The notes: generated from the letters alone by a model not told the origin. A stretch of 64,000 nucleotides of DNA from DATEDA01 sp963754305 (GCA_963754305.1 CAVWFR010000032.1:186001-250000), one strand, 5' to 3'. Shown: positions 31,440 to 40,737, numbered from the stretch's first letter. Made by a program: numbers and translations.

Positions 31440-32066
31440 ATGGCCCGCAACCTGGATTCGAAGTGCCGCCAGTGCCGCCGCGAGGGCGAGAAGCTGTTCC
31501 TCAAGGGCGAGAAGTGCTTTACCGACAAGTGCGCGATCGACCGCCGCAGCTACCCGCCGGGCCAGCACGGCCAGCGGTCGGCGCGCCGGTCGGACTACGC
31601 CACGCAGCTGCGCGAGAAGCAGAAAGTCCGCCGCCTCTACGGCGTCCTCGAAGGCCAGTTCCGCAAGATTTACGCCGAGGCCGACCGCCGCAAGGGCATC
31701 ACCGGCGACAACCTCCTCGCGCTGCTCGAGTCGCGGCTCGACACGGTCGTCCACCGCATGGGCTTCGGCGCATCGCGGTCGGAGGCGCGCCAGGTCGTGC
31801 GGCATAACGCCATCCTCGTCAACGGCAGACGCGTGAACATCCCGTCGTACGTCGTGAAGCCCGGCGACACGATCGAGGTCGCGGAGAAGGCGAAGGCGCA
31901 CCTGCGCGTCAAGGCCGCCGCCGAAGCTGCCGAGTCGCGCGGCATCCCGGAATGGCTGGAAGTCGATTCGAAGGGTCTCAAGGGCAGGTTCAAGGCGCTC
32001 CCGCAGCGGAGCGAGCTGCCGCAGAACATCAACGAGAGCCTGGTGATCGAGCTGTACTCGAAATAA
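31440..32066 (+). CDS. rpsD: 30S ribosomal protein S4 (zinc-binding form)
   Basis: S4, 208 residues, an early 16S binder and, in E. coli, repressor of the alpha operon. The N-terminus carries a four-Cys site (Cys9, Cys12, Cys26, Cys31 in SKCRQC ... EKCFTDKC), the zinc form. E. coli S4 lacks this full set. The PPGQHGQ motif, S4 RNA-binding domain (SRSEARQVVRHNAILVNGR-like) and the ending VIELYSK are normal. Confidence 0.98.
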   Translation: MARNLDSKCRQCRREGEKLFLKGEKCFTDKCAIDRRSYPPGQHGQRSARRSDYATQLREKQKVRRLYGVLEGQFRKIYAEADRRKGITGDNLLALLESRLDTVVHRMGFGASRSEARQVVRHNAILVNGRRVNIPSYVVKPGDTIEVAEKAKAHLRVKAAAEAAESRGIPEWLEVDSKGLKGRFKALPQRSELPQNINESLVIELYSK

Positions 32067-32093
32067 CGCTCCGCACAAAGTCAGGACAAACGC

Positions 32094-33083
32094 ATGCAAA
32101 GCACTGGATTCCTCAAGCCCCGCATCATCGACGTGCAACCGGTCGCGCCGTATCACGCCAAGGTCACGATGGAGCCGTTCGAGCGCGGCTACGGCCACAC
32201 GCTCGGCAACGCGCTGCGGCGCGTGCTGCTGTCTTCAATGCCCGGGTTCGCGCCGACCGAGGTGCAGATCACCGGGGTGCTCCACGAGTACTCCACGATC
32301 GAAGGCGTGCAGGAAGACGTGGTCGACATCCTGCTCAACCTCAAGGGCGTGGTGCTCAAGCTCCACTCGGGGAACGAGGCGACGCTGCGGCTCAACAAGC
32401 GCGGCGAGGGCGTGGTCACGGCGCAGGACATCGAGACCACCCACGACGTCGAGATCATCAATCCCGACCACGTGATCGCTCACCTCTCACCCGGCGGCAA
32501 GGTCGAGATGACGATCAAGGTCGAGCGTGGGCGCGGCTACCAGCCGGGCAATCTGCGCGTGGTCCCGGAGGAGTCGAAGGGTATCGGCAAGATCATCCTG
32601 GATGCATCGTTTTCGCCGGTGCGACGGGTAAGCTACCAGGTCGAGAGCGCGCGGGTCGAGCAGCGCACCGACCTCGACAAGCTGGTGATCGACATCGAGA
32701 CCAACGGCGTGATCGAGCCCGAAGAGGCGATCAAGTACGCGGCGCGCATCCTGGTCGACCAGCTGAACGTGTTCGCCGACATCAAGGAAACGCCGGCCGG
32801 CGCAATCGAGCCGCCGACCAAGGCGCCGCCGATCGACCCGATCCTGCTCCGGCCGGTGGACGACCTCGAGCTCACCGTACGCTCGGCGAACTGTCTCAAG
32901 GCCGAGAACATCTATTACATCGGCGATCTGATCCAGCGCACCGAGACCGAGCTGCTGAAGACGCCGAATCTCGGCCGCAAATCGCTTAACGAGATCAAGG
33001 AAGTGCTCGCGGCGCGCGGTCTGACGCTCGGGATGAAGCTGGAGAACTGGCCGCCCGCCGGCCTGGAGAAGATGGCCCCGTAG
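32094..33083 (+). CDS. rpoA: RNA polymerase alpha subunit
   Basis: Alpha subunit, 329 residues, starts polymerase assembly and contacts promoter UP elements and activators. The N-terminal domain includes GYGHTLGNALRRVLLSSMPG. The C-terminal domain has DDLELTVRSANCLKAENI with the conserved Arg used for DNA contact, then TPNLGRKSLNEIKEVLAARGLTLG. It lies between rpsD and rplQ, as normal. Confidence 0.99.
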   Translation: MQSTGFLKPRIIDVQPVAPYHAKVTMEPFERGYGHTLGNALRRVLLSSMPGFAPTEVQITGVLHEYSTIEGVQEDVVDILLNLKGVVLKLHSGNEATLRLNKRGEGVVTAQDIETTHDVEIINPDHVIAHLSPGGKVEMTIKVERGRGYQPGNLRVVPEESKGIGKIILDASFSPVRRVSYQVESARVEQRTDLDKLVIDIETNGVIEPEEAIKYAARILVDQLNVFADIKETPAGAIEPPTKAPPIDPILLRPVDDLELTVRSANCLKAENIYYIGDLIQRTETELLKTPNLGRKSLNEIKEVLAARGLTLGMKLENWPPAGLEKMAP

Positions 33084-33134
33084 GGGTCGCTTGAAGAAGA
33101 TGACGCGCCTTGAGGCGTCCTCGAGAGGGTAACG

Positions 33135-33572
33135 ATGCGTCACGGCCACGGACTCAGGAAGCTCAACCGCACGTCGAGCCACCGGCTCGCCATGCTGCGG
33201 AACATGACCAACTCGCTGCTCCGGCACGAGTTGATCAAGACCACGCTGCCCAAGGCGAAGGAGCTCCGGCGGGTGGTCGAGCCGATGATCACGCTCGGCA
33301 AGCGCCCGTCGGTCGCGAACCGCCGGCTGGCGTTCAATCGCCTCCGCGACCGCGACATGGTCACCAAGCTCTTCGACGAGCTCGGCCCGCGGTACGCGAA
33401 GCGGAATGGCGGCTATCTGCGGATCCTAAAGTCCGGGTTCCGTCTCGGCGACAACGCGACGATGGCGCTCGTCGAGCTGATGGATCGCCCCGAGCCGGTC
33501 GAGGGCGAGCCGAAGGCCGAGAAGAAGTCGAAAAAGGGACAGGTCGAGCAAACCGCCGAGGCCAAGGGCTGA
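33135..33572 (+). CDS. rplQ: 50S ribosomal protein L17
   Basis: L17, 145 residues, near the tunnel exit. It starts MRHGHGLRKLNRTSSHRLAMLRNMTNSLL and contains LRDRDMVTKLFDELGPRYAKRNGGYLRILK. A short charged tail follows residue 118 or so (typical proteins are 120-130). Last gene of the ribosomal run, followed by a terminator. Confidence 0.99.
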   Translation: MRHGHGLRKLNRTSSHRLAMLRNMTNSLLRHELIKTTLPKAKELRRVVEPMITLGKRPSVANRRLAFNRLRDRDMVTKLFDELGPRYAKRNGGYLRILKSGFRLGDNATMALVELMDRPEPVEGEPKAEKKSKKGQVEQTAEAKG

Positions 33573-33628
33573 GCGTTCGCTTGCCCCCTCGCGGCGGGCG
33601 TGGCGAAGATGACGGCGATCGATTGAGG

Positions 33629-33655
33629 AAGGCCGGGAACGCCCCGGCCTTTCCG
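33629..33655 (+). terminator. Intrinsic terminator after rplQ
   Basis: AAGGCCGGG (33629-33637) pairs with CCCGGCCTT (33643-33651) over a five-base loop, followed by TTCC. The U-tract is short, but the stem is strong and the position after the last ribosomal gene fits an operon end. Confidence 0.75.
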
Positions 33656-33708
33656 CTTCTGGTCCGACGCTTGCGTTACTGGAGCGAGAGCGAAGCCGGA
33701 ACCCACGA

Positions 33709-34440
33709 GTGGCGATCATCCTGTTTACCGATTTCGGCGCGGACGACCTTTATGTAGGCCAGGTCGAGGCGATGCTCGACCGCTACGCACCGGGCGTGCG
33801 CGTGATCGACCTCCTGCACGATGCGCCGGCCTACGACGTGCGCGCGTCCGCGCACCTGCTGGCCGCGCTCGCGGGCGGCCTGCCGCGCGGGCACGTGTTC
33901 ATCGGCGTCATCGATCCGGGCGTGGGCTCCGACCGCGGCGAAGTCGTGCTCCGCGCGGACGGGCGCTGGTACGTCGGCCCGGACAACGGCCTCTTCTCGG
34001 TGATCGCCGCGCGCGCCGCGTCCAGGTCGGTCTGGCGCATCACCGGGCACCCGCCGGGCGTCTCGCCGTCGTTCCATGGCCGCGACGTCTTCGCCCCGAT
34101 GGCGGCGGCGATCGCCACCGACGACTTTCCCAACGAGAACGTCGCCCCTGCGGCCGACCTCGCCGTGCACCTCGGCGCGGACGATCTCGCCGAGGTGATC
34201 TACGTCGACCACTACGGGAACTGCTTCACCGGCCTCCGCGCCCGCGGCCTGTCCCGCGAGCGACGGCTCGTCGCCGGCGGCCGCGAGATCCCGCACGCGC
34301 GCGTGTTCGCCGAGGTCGGTCCGGGCAGTGTGTTCTGGTACGAGAACTCGAGCGGGCTGGTCGAGGTCGCGGTGAACCGCGGGAGCGCGGCGCGCGAGCT
34401 CGGACTCGCGATCGGCGCCGCAGTGGCCTGGGCGGGCTGA
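33709..34440 (+). CDS. S-adenosylmethionine hydrolase (SAM hydroxide adenosyltransferase)
   Basis: Protein of 243 residues in the DUF62/SAM hydrolase family, which splits SAM with water or hydroxide to adenosine and methionine; relatives are the halogenases SalL and FlA. It starts with the family signature FTDFGADDLYVGQVEAML. IDPGVGSDR, VGPDNGLFSV and FHGRDVFAPMAAA follow, and VDHYGNCFTG provides substrate contacts. The chlorinase/fluorinase insertion loop is not evident, favouring plain hydrolysis. GTG start, since the domain begins at once. It stands just after the rplQ terminator and probably forms a unit with the next gene. Confidence 0.9.
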   Translation: MAIILFTDFGADDLYVGQVEAMLDRYAPGVRVIDLLHDAPAYDVRASAHLLAALAGGLPRGHVFIGVIDPGVGSDRGEVVLRADGRWYVGPDNGLFSVIAARAASRSVWRITGHPPGVSPSFHGRDVFAPMAAAIATDDFPNENVAPAADLAVHLGADDLAEVIYVDHYGNCFTGLRARGLSRERRLVAGGREIPHARVFAEVGPGSVFWYENSSGLVEVAVNRGSAARELGLAIGAAVAWAG

Positions 34441-34474
34441 CGCCGCACCTTCCGTTTCGTGCGATGCTCGCGGC

Positions 34475-35017
34475 GTGCGCAAGCTGTCGCTCTACACCGT
34501 GGGACACAGCAACCGCCCGGTCGGCGAGCTGCTCGCGATCCTCGACGACGCGGGCGTGAAGCGCCTGGTCGACGTGCGCGCGATGCCGAAATCGCGCCGC
34601 TGGCCGCAGTTCGACCGCGCGGCTCTGACCCGCTCGCTCGCCGCGACGGATATCGAGTACGCCTGGTGGGGTGATATCTTGGGCGGGTTCCGCAAGCCGC
34701 GGCCGGGCTCGCCGAACGTGGCGCTCACCGGCGCCCTCCGCGGGTTCGCCGATCACATGGACAGGCCCGAGTTTGCGGGGGCGATCGACGGGTTGCTCGA
34801 CGCCGCGGCGCGGACGCCGACCGCGATCATGTGCGCGGAAAAGCTGGCCGCCGAATGCCACCGCTCGCTCATCACCGACTACGTGCTCAATCGAGGCGTC
34901 GAGGTCGTGCACCTCGTCGCGCCCGGCGCCTGCGAGGCGGCTCGCATGAATCCCGCCGCACGCCCTGTCCCGGGTGGATTGGCGTACGACCGCGGTGCGC
35001 AGCCCGGGTTGCTTTGA
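34475..35017 (+). CDS. DUF488 family protein
   Basis: DUF488 domain protein of 180 residues. It has the family's YTVGHSNRPVGELLAIL opening, the DVRAMPKSRRWPQFDRAAL segment and the CAEKLAAECHRSLI motif with conserved cysteine and histidine. Function is not established for this family, and a nucleic-acid or stress-related role has been suggested only by context in other bacteria. GTG start 34 bases after the SAM hydrolase gene, likely same transcript. Confidence 0.88.
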   Translation: MRKLSLYTVGHSNRPVGELLAILDDAGVKRLVDVRAMPKSRRWPQFDRAALTRSLAATDIEYAWWGDILGGFRKPRPGSPNVALTGALRGFADHMDRPEFAGAIDGLLDAAARTPTAIMCAEKLAAECHRSLITDYVLNRGVEVVHLVAPGACEAARMNPAARPVPGGLAYDRGAQPGLL

Positions 35018-35086
35018 ACGCGAGGGGACGCGAGTAGGACAACGGAGTTAGCGGGGTCAGGGACCGCCTGCCGAATTGCCGAGGTC

Positions 35087-35371
35087 GTGAGCACCCGAGG
35101 CGATCCGGCGCAACGCTGGGGACTCGACCCGCGGCGCGCGGGCGCGCAGCTCGCGCTGGACGCGGGGGTGCTCGCCCGCTTCCCCGAGGGCTACCGGCAT
35201 CTCGCTTATCCGGAGACGAAGCTCGGGCTCACGATCAAGCTCGATCTGCCGCCGCGCGAGGGCGTGGTTGTGAGCGATCCTCATGCGTACGGCCGTGTGT
35301 GGCTGGTGGCGCGCCGTCGGCGTTCCTTGCGGGCGAGTCAGTCGAGCTCGGAGGCGAGATCCGGGCAATGA
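35087..35371 (+). pseudogene. Short reading frame, possible decayed C-terminus of an NTF2/SnoaL-like protein
   Basis: A 94-codon frame with a GTG start in an otherwise gene-poor stretch (35018-35455). Residues 10-60 (WGLDPRRAGAQLALDAGVL and RFPEGYRHLAYPETKLGLTIKLDLP) look like the C-terminal tail common in some SnoaL-like/NTF2 proteins. The last 25 residues are arginine/serine-rich and not protein-like. I read it as a truncated leftover. It could instead be a small hypothetical gene. I have no stronger match. Confidence 0.35.
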
Positions 35372-35455
35372 GAGCGACGCCTGCCGCCACACCCGCTTGC
35401 GCCCCCTGCGCGGGCGTATGATGAGTGCCTCGCTCGCATCGCTCGACGAGGCACC

Positions 35456-36841
35456 ATGCGCACGCACCGTTGGCGCTGGACGGCGGGGCTCGCCGGCTTC
35501 CTATGGCTCGCTGGGCTCGCTTTCGCGGCGAGCGCCGCGGGCCGTACGGTGGTCGTGCTGGAGGTGGACGGCCCGATCGGCCCCGCGACCGCCGACTACG
35601 TCCGTCGCGGGCTCGAGAAAGCCGCGCAGCGGAAAGCGGCGCTCGCGGTGCTGCGGATGGACACACCGGGCGGCCTCGACACCTCGATGCGGGAGATCAT
35701 CAAGGACATCCTCGGCTCCGAGGTCCCGGTCGCGGTGTATGTCGCGCCGAACGGCGCGCGCGCGGCGAGCGCCGGCACCTACATCCTCTACGCCGCGCAC
35801 GTCGCGGCGATGGCGCCCGCAACCAACCTCGGTGCGGCGACGCCGGTAGCGATCGGCATGCCATCGACCCCGCCTGCGCCCGACGATCCGCGCGCGAAAG
35901 AAAGGGGCGATTCGAAGGAAGCCGGCTCGAAGCGCGAGTCGCCGCCGCAAGATCCGATGACGAAGAAGCAGATCAACGACGCAGCGGCCTACATCCGCGG
36001 TCTCGCGCAGACCCGGGGCCGCAACGCGGAATGGGCGGAGCGGGCGGTGCGCGAGGCGGTCAGCCTCTCGGCGGTGGAGGCCGAGCGCATGCGGGTCGCC
36101 GACTTCGTCGCGCGCGATCTCGACGATCTGCTCGCCAAGGCCGAGGGGCGCAAGGTGACGGTGCGCGGGCAGGCGATCACGCTGGCGGTCGCAGGCGCGG
36201 CGGTCGAGACCCTCGCACCCGACTGGCGGACGAAGCTGCTGGCCGCGCTCACCAACCCGAGCTTCGCGCTGATCCTGCTGATGATCGGCGTGTACGGGCT
36301 GTGGTTCGAGTTCTCCAGCCCCGGGTTCGTCTTCCCGGGCGTGATCGGCGCGATCTGCCTGCTGCTCGCGATGTTCGCGTTCCAGATGCTGCCGGTGAAC
36401 TACGCCGGCCTCGCGCTGATCGTGCTCGGGCTCGCGTTCATGATCGCGGAAGTGTTCTTCCCGAGCTTCGGCTCGCTCGGCATCGGCGGCGTGATCGCGT
36501 TCGTCGTCGGCGCGATCTTCCTCATGGATGGCGAGGTGCCCGGGTTCGGCATCCCGATTCCGCTGATCGCCGGCCTCGCCCTGGCGAGCGCCGCGTTCAT
36601 GATCCTCGTCGGCGGCATGGCGGCGAAGGCGCGGGCGCGCCCGGTGGTCTCCGGCCGCGAGGAGCTGCTCGGCGCGGGAGGGGAAGTGATCGACACGGGC
36701 GGCGAAGAGAGCTGGGCGCGGGTGCACGGCGAGACGTGGCGCATCCGGAGCCGCGAGCCACTCGCTCCGGGCAGCCGGGTACGCGTTACCCGCGTCGACG
36801 GTCTCATTCTGGACGTGAAGCCCGAAGACGGTGGTGGTTAG
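35456..36841 (+). CDS. nfeD: NfeD-type membrane serine protease (long form)
   Basis: NfeD protein of 461 residues with three parts: a signal/anchor (about 9-28), a ClpP-like serine protease domain (30-230) with the nucleophile Ser105 in RAASAGTYI and candidate Lys170/171 in MTKKQIND, a membrane region of four to five helices (245-395), and a C-terminal OB-fold domain (400-461). Archaeal relatives cleave the C-terminus of partner stomatins. The following gene is an SPFH/stomatin protein, the usual partner. The stretch at residues 140-165 is a charged insertion typical of long forms. Confidence 0.92.
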   Translation: MRTHRWRWTAGLAGFLWLAGLAFAASAAGRTVVVLEVDGPIGPATADYVRRGLEKAAQRKAALAVLRMDTPGGLDTSMREIIKDILGSEVPVAVYVAPNGARAASAGTYILYAAHVAAMAPATNLGAATPVAIGMPSTPPAPDDPRAKERGDSKEAGSKRESPPQDPMTKKQINDAAAYIRGLAQTRGRNAEWAERAVREAVSLSAVEAERMRVADFVARDLDDLLAKAEGRKVTVRGQAITLAVAGAAVETLAPDWRTKLLAALTNPSFALILLMIGVYGLWFEFSSPGFVFPGVIGAICLLLAMFAFQMLPVNYAGLALIVLGLAFMIAEVFFPSFGSLGIGGVIAFVVGAIFLMDGEVPGFGIPIPLIAGLALASAAFMILVGGMAAKARARPVVSGREELLGAGGEVIDTGGEESWARVHGETWRIRSREPLAPGSRVRVTRVDGLILDVKPEDGGG

Positions 36842-36932
36842 GAGGAAAACATGCCGGAGGGATTGCTTCCACCGACTTCGGGGAGCACGAGGGGGCGCCG
36901 CGAAGGACCCCCGCGTGTCGTGGAGAGCTGAG

Positions 36933-37727
36933 ATGGCGCTGCCCGACATCAACTACACCGTCCTCGTGGTCCTCGCCGCCGCGGCGGCCTACGTCGTCTC
37001 CAGCTTGCGGATCCTGCGCGAGTACGAGCGCGGCGTGGTCTTCATGCTCGGGCGCTTCTGGAAGGTGAAGGGGCCGGGGCTGGTGGTCGTCGTGCGCGGC
37101 GTCCAGCAGATGGTGAAGGTGGACCTGCGGGTCATCGTGCTCGACGTCCCGCCCCAGGACGTGATCACCCGCGACAACGTCTCGGTCAAGGTCAACGCCG
37201 TGGTGTACTTCCGTGCCGTCGATCCGCAGCGGGCGATCATTCAGGTCGAGAACTTCCTCGCCGCGACCAGCCAGCTCTCCCAGACGACGCTGCGCGCGGT
37301 ACTCGGCAAGCACGAGCTCGACGAGCTGCTCTCCGAGCGCGAGCGGCTCAACCTCGACATCCAGCGCATCCTCGATGCCCAGACCGACGCCTGGGGCATC
37401 AAGGTGACCAACGTCGAGATCAAGCACGTCGACCTGAACGAGACGATGGTGCGCGCGATCGCCCGCCAGGCCGAGGCCGAGCGCGAGCGGCGCGCGAAGG
37501 TGATTCACGCCGAAGGCGAGCTGCAGGCGTCGGTGAAGCTGCTCGAGGCCTCGCGCATGCTCGCCCAGCAGCCGGAAGCGATGCAGCTCCGCTACCTGCA
37601 GACCCTCACGCAGATCGCGAGCGACAAGAGCAGCACCATCGTCTTCCCGGTGCCGATGGACATCTTCCGGACGGCGTTCGGGAAGGCGAGCGAAGGGGAG
37701 CTGAACGGGAGGGGAAGGGGAAGATGA
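36933..37727 (+). CDS. SPFH/stomatin-like protein (slipin)
   Basis: Slipin-type stomatin of 264 residues, an oligomeric membrane scaffold. It has one N-terminal membrane segment (about 6-24), then the SPFH domain with LREYERGVVFMLGRFW, VPPQDVITRDNVSVKVNAVVYFR and a coiled-coil region rich in ARQAEAERERRAKVIHAEGE. The start is the ATG giving MALPDINYTV. Longer in-frame translation upstream is arginine-rich non-domain sequence. It follows nfeD by 91 bases and overlaps the next transport gene by four bases (ATGA), an unusual link. Confidence 0.93.
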   Translation: MALPDINYTVLVVLAAAAAYVVSSLRILREYERGVVFMLGRFWKVKGPGLVVVVRGVQQMVKVDLRVIVLDVPPQDVITRDNVSVKVNAVVYFRAVDPQRAIIQVENFLAATSQLSQTTLRAVLGKHELDELLSERERLNLDIQRILDAQTDAWGIKVTNVEIKHVDLNETMVRAIARQAEAERERRAKVIHAEGELQASVKLLEASRMLAQQPEAMQLRYLQTLTQIASDKSSTIVFPVPMDIFRTAFGKASEGELNGRGRGR

Positions 37728-38686
37728 ACGCGCTGACACGAGTGTTCCTGGCGTTGGTCGCCTTCGCCGCCGCGGTGTTGCCGGCCGCGGCGCAGTACCC
37801 GGCGAAGCCGATAAGGCTGATCGTGCCGTTCCCGCCCGCCGGCGCCGCCGAGCTGACGGCCAGGATCTGGGCGCAGCCGCTCGGGGCTGCCCTCGGCCAA
37901 CCGGTGGTGATCGAGGCGCGGCCCGGCGGCGACGGCGTGATCGCCGCCGAGGCGGTGCTCAAGTCGGCGGCGGACGGCTACACGCTCTTCTACGGCACCT
38001 CGACCGCGATGTCCTGGCTGCCGGCGATTCGGAAGGCGCCGCCGTACGACCCGCTGACCGACTTCACGGCGATCTCGGACGTCGGCCGGTTCGGCTTCTT
38101 CCTGTTCACGCACCCGAGCGTGCCGGCGAACAGCGTGGCCGATCTGCTCGACTACATCCGCGCCAACCCGGGCAAGCTCAACTACGGCACCGGTAACAGC
38201 TTCAGCATCATGACCACTGCGCAGCTGAGGATCGTCCAGAAGCTCGACATCGTGCACGTCCCGTATAAGGGCGACGGGCCGCTGACGATCGATCTCCTCG
38301 GCGGGCGCGTGCAGATGGCGTTCGCGACACCGGGCACGGCGCTCCCGCAGGTGAAGGACGGGCGGCTCCTAGCGCTCGCCACCATGCTGCCGAACCGCAG
38401 CCCGCTCCTCCCGGACGTGCCGACGACGGCGGAAGCGGGGCTCACCGGGGTCTCGGTCACGGCGTGGGGCGGCCTGTTCGGACCGGCAAAGATGCCGCGC
38501 GAGATCGTCGACCGCCTCGCGCGCGAGATGGCCGTGGTGCTCGCGCGCTCCGACGTGCGCGAAGGGCTCGACCGGATCGCGTTCCAGGCACGGAGTTCGT
38601 CGCCGGAGGAGCTCGCGGCCCTGGTGAAGTCCCAGCTCGAGATCTGGCGCCGCGCGGTGCTGGAGGTCGGCATCGCGCTCGAGTGA
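37724..38686 (+). CDS. Tripartite tricarboxylate-type transporter binding protein (Bug/TctC)
   Basis: Periplasmic solute-binding protein of 320 residues in the Bug family. The signal peptide ends near LPAAAQ (residues 1-24). The mature part has YPAKPIRLIVPFPPAGAAE, the ligand loop, VEA-type RPGGDGVIAAEAVLKSAADGYT, HVPYKGDGP and PDVPTTAEAGL motifs. Family members bind carboxylates and other organics. The ligand here is unknown. It is directly followed by TctB and TctA, so this is a complete TTT transporter. Confidence 0.93.
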   Translation: MNALTRVFLALVAFAAAVLPAAAQYPAKPIRLIVPFPPAGAAELTARIWAQPLGAALGQPVVIEARPGGDGVIAAEAVLKSAADGYTLFYGTSTAMSWLPAIRKAPPYDPLTDFTAISDVGRFGFFLFTHPSVPANSVADLLDYIRANPGKLNYGTGNSFSIMTTAQLRIVQKLDIVHVPYKGDGPLTIDLLGGRVQMAFATPGTALPQVKDGRLLALATMLPNRSPLLPDVPTTAEAGLTGVSVTAWGGLFGPAKMPREIVDRLAREMAVVLARSDVREGLDRIAFQARSSSPEELAALVKSQLEIWRRAVLEVGIALE

Positions 38687-38702
38687 GCGGGCGCGGGCCC
38701 GG

Positions 38703-39161
38703 GTGACAAGGGGGTCGGGCTTGCGGAGCAACCAAGACGTCCTCGCCGGAGTCCTGTTCCTCCTCATCGGCCTGGGCGCGGTCGCCGGCGCCCGCGACTA
38801 CGAGATGGGCACGGCGATGCGCATGGGCCCGGCGTATTTCCCGACGGTGCTCGGCTGGGTCCTGTACGCATTCGGCGCGTTCCTCCTGCTGCGCGGGATC
38901 GCCCGCGGCGGGGGTGCGGCGGTGACGTGGGGCTGGAGGCCGCTCGCCTTCGTCACGCTCGCGCTCGCCGCGTTCGGCTTCGTGATCACCCGGTTCGGCC
39001 TGATTCCGGCGCTCGTGGCGATGTTCCTCGCGTGCGCGGCCGCCGGCCGCGGCTACCGCTTCCGCGAGGTCCTGCTCCTCATCGCGGTGCTGAGCGCGTT
39101 CGCGGTCGGGGTTTTCGTCTACGCGCTGAAGCTGCCGTTCCAGCTCGTCGCCGGGCTCTGA
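38703..39161 (+). CDS. Tripartite tricarboxylate transporter small membrane subunit TctB
   Basis: TctB-like protein of 152 residues with four predicted membrane helices (about 14-33, 44-64, 78-98, 120-148). It has the family's AGVLFLLIGLGAVAGARDYEMGTAMRMGPAYFP pattern near the start. GTG start. Its last base is shared with the tctA ATG (TGATG). It supports the large TctA subunit in sodium- or proton-driven uptake of the ligand captured by the Bug protein. Confidence 0.88.
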   Translation: MTRGSGLRSNQDVLAGVLFLLIGLGAVAGARDYEMGTAMRMGPAYFPTVLGWVLYAFGAFLLLRGIARGGGAAVTWGWRPLAFVTLALAAFGFVITRFGLIPALVAMFLACAAAGRGYRFREVLLLIAVLSAFAVGVFVYALKLPFQLVAGL

Positions 39162-40654
39162 TGGACGTCCTCGCGAACCTCGCCTTCGGCTTCGGCGTCG
39201 CCTTCTCGGCCCAGAACCTGGCGTACTGCTTCCTCGGCGTGGCGCTCGGCACGGTGATCGGCGTGCTGCCGGGGATCAGCCCGCTCGTCGCGATCGGGAT
39301 GCTGTTCCCGCTCACCTTCACGCTGCCGCCGGTGGCGTCGCTCATCATGCTCGCGGGGATCTACTACGGGGCGCAGTACGGCGGCGCCATCACGTCGATC
39401 CTGCTCAATACGCCGGGCGAGACCGCGTCGGCGGTCACCTGCCTCGACGGCTACCCGATGGCGCGCCAGGGGCGCGCGGGACCCGCGCTCGCGATCGCGG
39501 CGCTCGCCTCGTTCTTCGCCGGGTGCGTCTGCACGCTGATCATCGCGCTCGCCGGTCCGCCGCTCGCCGAGTGGGCGCTCAAGTTCGGCCCCGCCGAGTA
39601 CTTCTCGCTGATGCTGATGGCGCTCGTTTCGGCCGCCGTGCTTGCCCAGGGCGATCTCGTGAAGGGGCTGGCCATGGTCGTGCTCGGGCTGCTGCTCGGG
39701 CTCGTCGGCACCGACGTCAACTCCGGTGTGGCGCGCTACACGTTCGACGTGCTCGAGCTGACCGACGGCGTCGGCTTCACGGTGATCGCGGTGGGGCTGT
39801 TTGCGGTGGCGGAGATCGTGGGCAACCTGGAACGGAAGGAGCCCCACGCGATGTTCACCGGCCGGATCACGCACCTGATGCCGACGCGCCAGGACCTCCG
39901 CGACTCGCTCTGGCCGACCGTGCGCGGGACGGCGCTTGGCGCCTTCTTCGGCCTGCTGCCGGGTACGGGGCCGGCACTGCCGACGTTTGCGACTTACATG
40001 GTCGAGAAGAAGCTCGCGCGCGACCCGTCGCGCTTCGGGAGCGGGGCGATCGAAGGGGTCGCGGGGCCGGAGGCAGCCAACAACGCCGCCGCACAGACCG
40101 CGTTCATCCCGACGCTCACGCTCGGCATTCCCGGCAGCGCGGTCATGACCCTGATGGTGGGCGCGATGATCATGCAGGGCATCACCCCCGGGCCGCAGGT
40201 GATGACGGCGCGGCCCGATCTCTTCTGGGGGATCGTCGCCAGCATGTGGATCGGCAACCTGCTGCTCGTCGTCCTCAACCTGCCGCTCGTCGGGGTCTGG
40301 GTGCGGCTGCTCCGGGTGCCGTATCGCTGGCTGTTCCCGGCGATCGTCATGTTCTGCTGCATCGGCAGCTACAGCGTGAGCAACAACCCGGTCGACGTCT
40401 ATCTGTGCGCGGCCGTCGGAGTGCTCGGCTACGTCCTCGTCAAGCTCGGCTGCGAGCCCGCGCCGCTCGTCCTCGGCTTCGTGCTCGGGCCGCTGATGGA
40501 GGAGTACCTGCGGCGGGCGATGCTCCTCTCGCGCGGCGATCCGGCGGTGTTCTTCACGCGTCCGATCAGCCTGGCGTTCATGGTCGCCACCGCGGCGATC
40601 CTCGTGATCATGATCGCGCCGGCGCTGCGCCGACGGCACGGCGCAGGGCGCTAG
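39161..40654 (+). CDS. Tripartite tricarboxylate transporter large membrane subunit TctA
   Basis: TctA of 497 residues, the 11- to 12-helix transport subunit. Diagnostic motifs are GVLPGISPLVAIGMLFPLTF, YYGAQYGGAITSILLNTPGE, GLLPGTGPALPTFATYMVEKKLARDP and GVAGPEAANNAAAQTAFIPTLTLGIPGSA. The start is the ATG that overlaps the TctB stop. It ends the plus-strand run, and the next genes are on the opposite strand with no clear terminator in the 83-base gap. Confidence 0.95.
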   Translation: MDVLANLAFGFGVAFSAQNLAYCFLGVALGTVIGVLPGISPLVAIGMLFPLTFTLPPVASLIMLAGIYYGAQYGGAITSILLNTPGETASAVTCLDGYPMARQGRAGPALAIAALASFFAGCVCTLIIALAGPPLAEWALKFGPAEYFSLMLMALVSAAVLAQGDLVKGLAMVVLGLLLGLVGTDVNSGVARYTFDVLELTDGVGFTVIAVGLFAVAEIVGNLERKEPHAMFTGRITHLMPTRQDLRDSLWPTVRGTALGAFFGLLPGTGPALPTFATYMVEKKLARDPSRFGSGAIEGVAGPEAANNAAAQTAFIPTLTLGIPGSAVMTLMVGAMIMQGITPGPQVMTARPDLFWGIVASMWIGNLLLVVLNLPLVGVWVRLLRVPYRWLFPAIVMFCCIGSYSVSNNPVDVYLCAAVGVLGYVLVKLGCEPAPLVLGFVLGPLMEEYLRRAMLLSRGDPAVFFTRPISLAFMVATAAILVIMIAPALRRRHGAGR

Positions 40655-40737
40655 CCCCCGGTTTCGTTTCTCGACCTCGACGTTCACGAACTCCGGGCGC
40701 CAGCTCTGCGCCTGACTGCGCCCGAAGCGGTTGCCGG

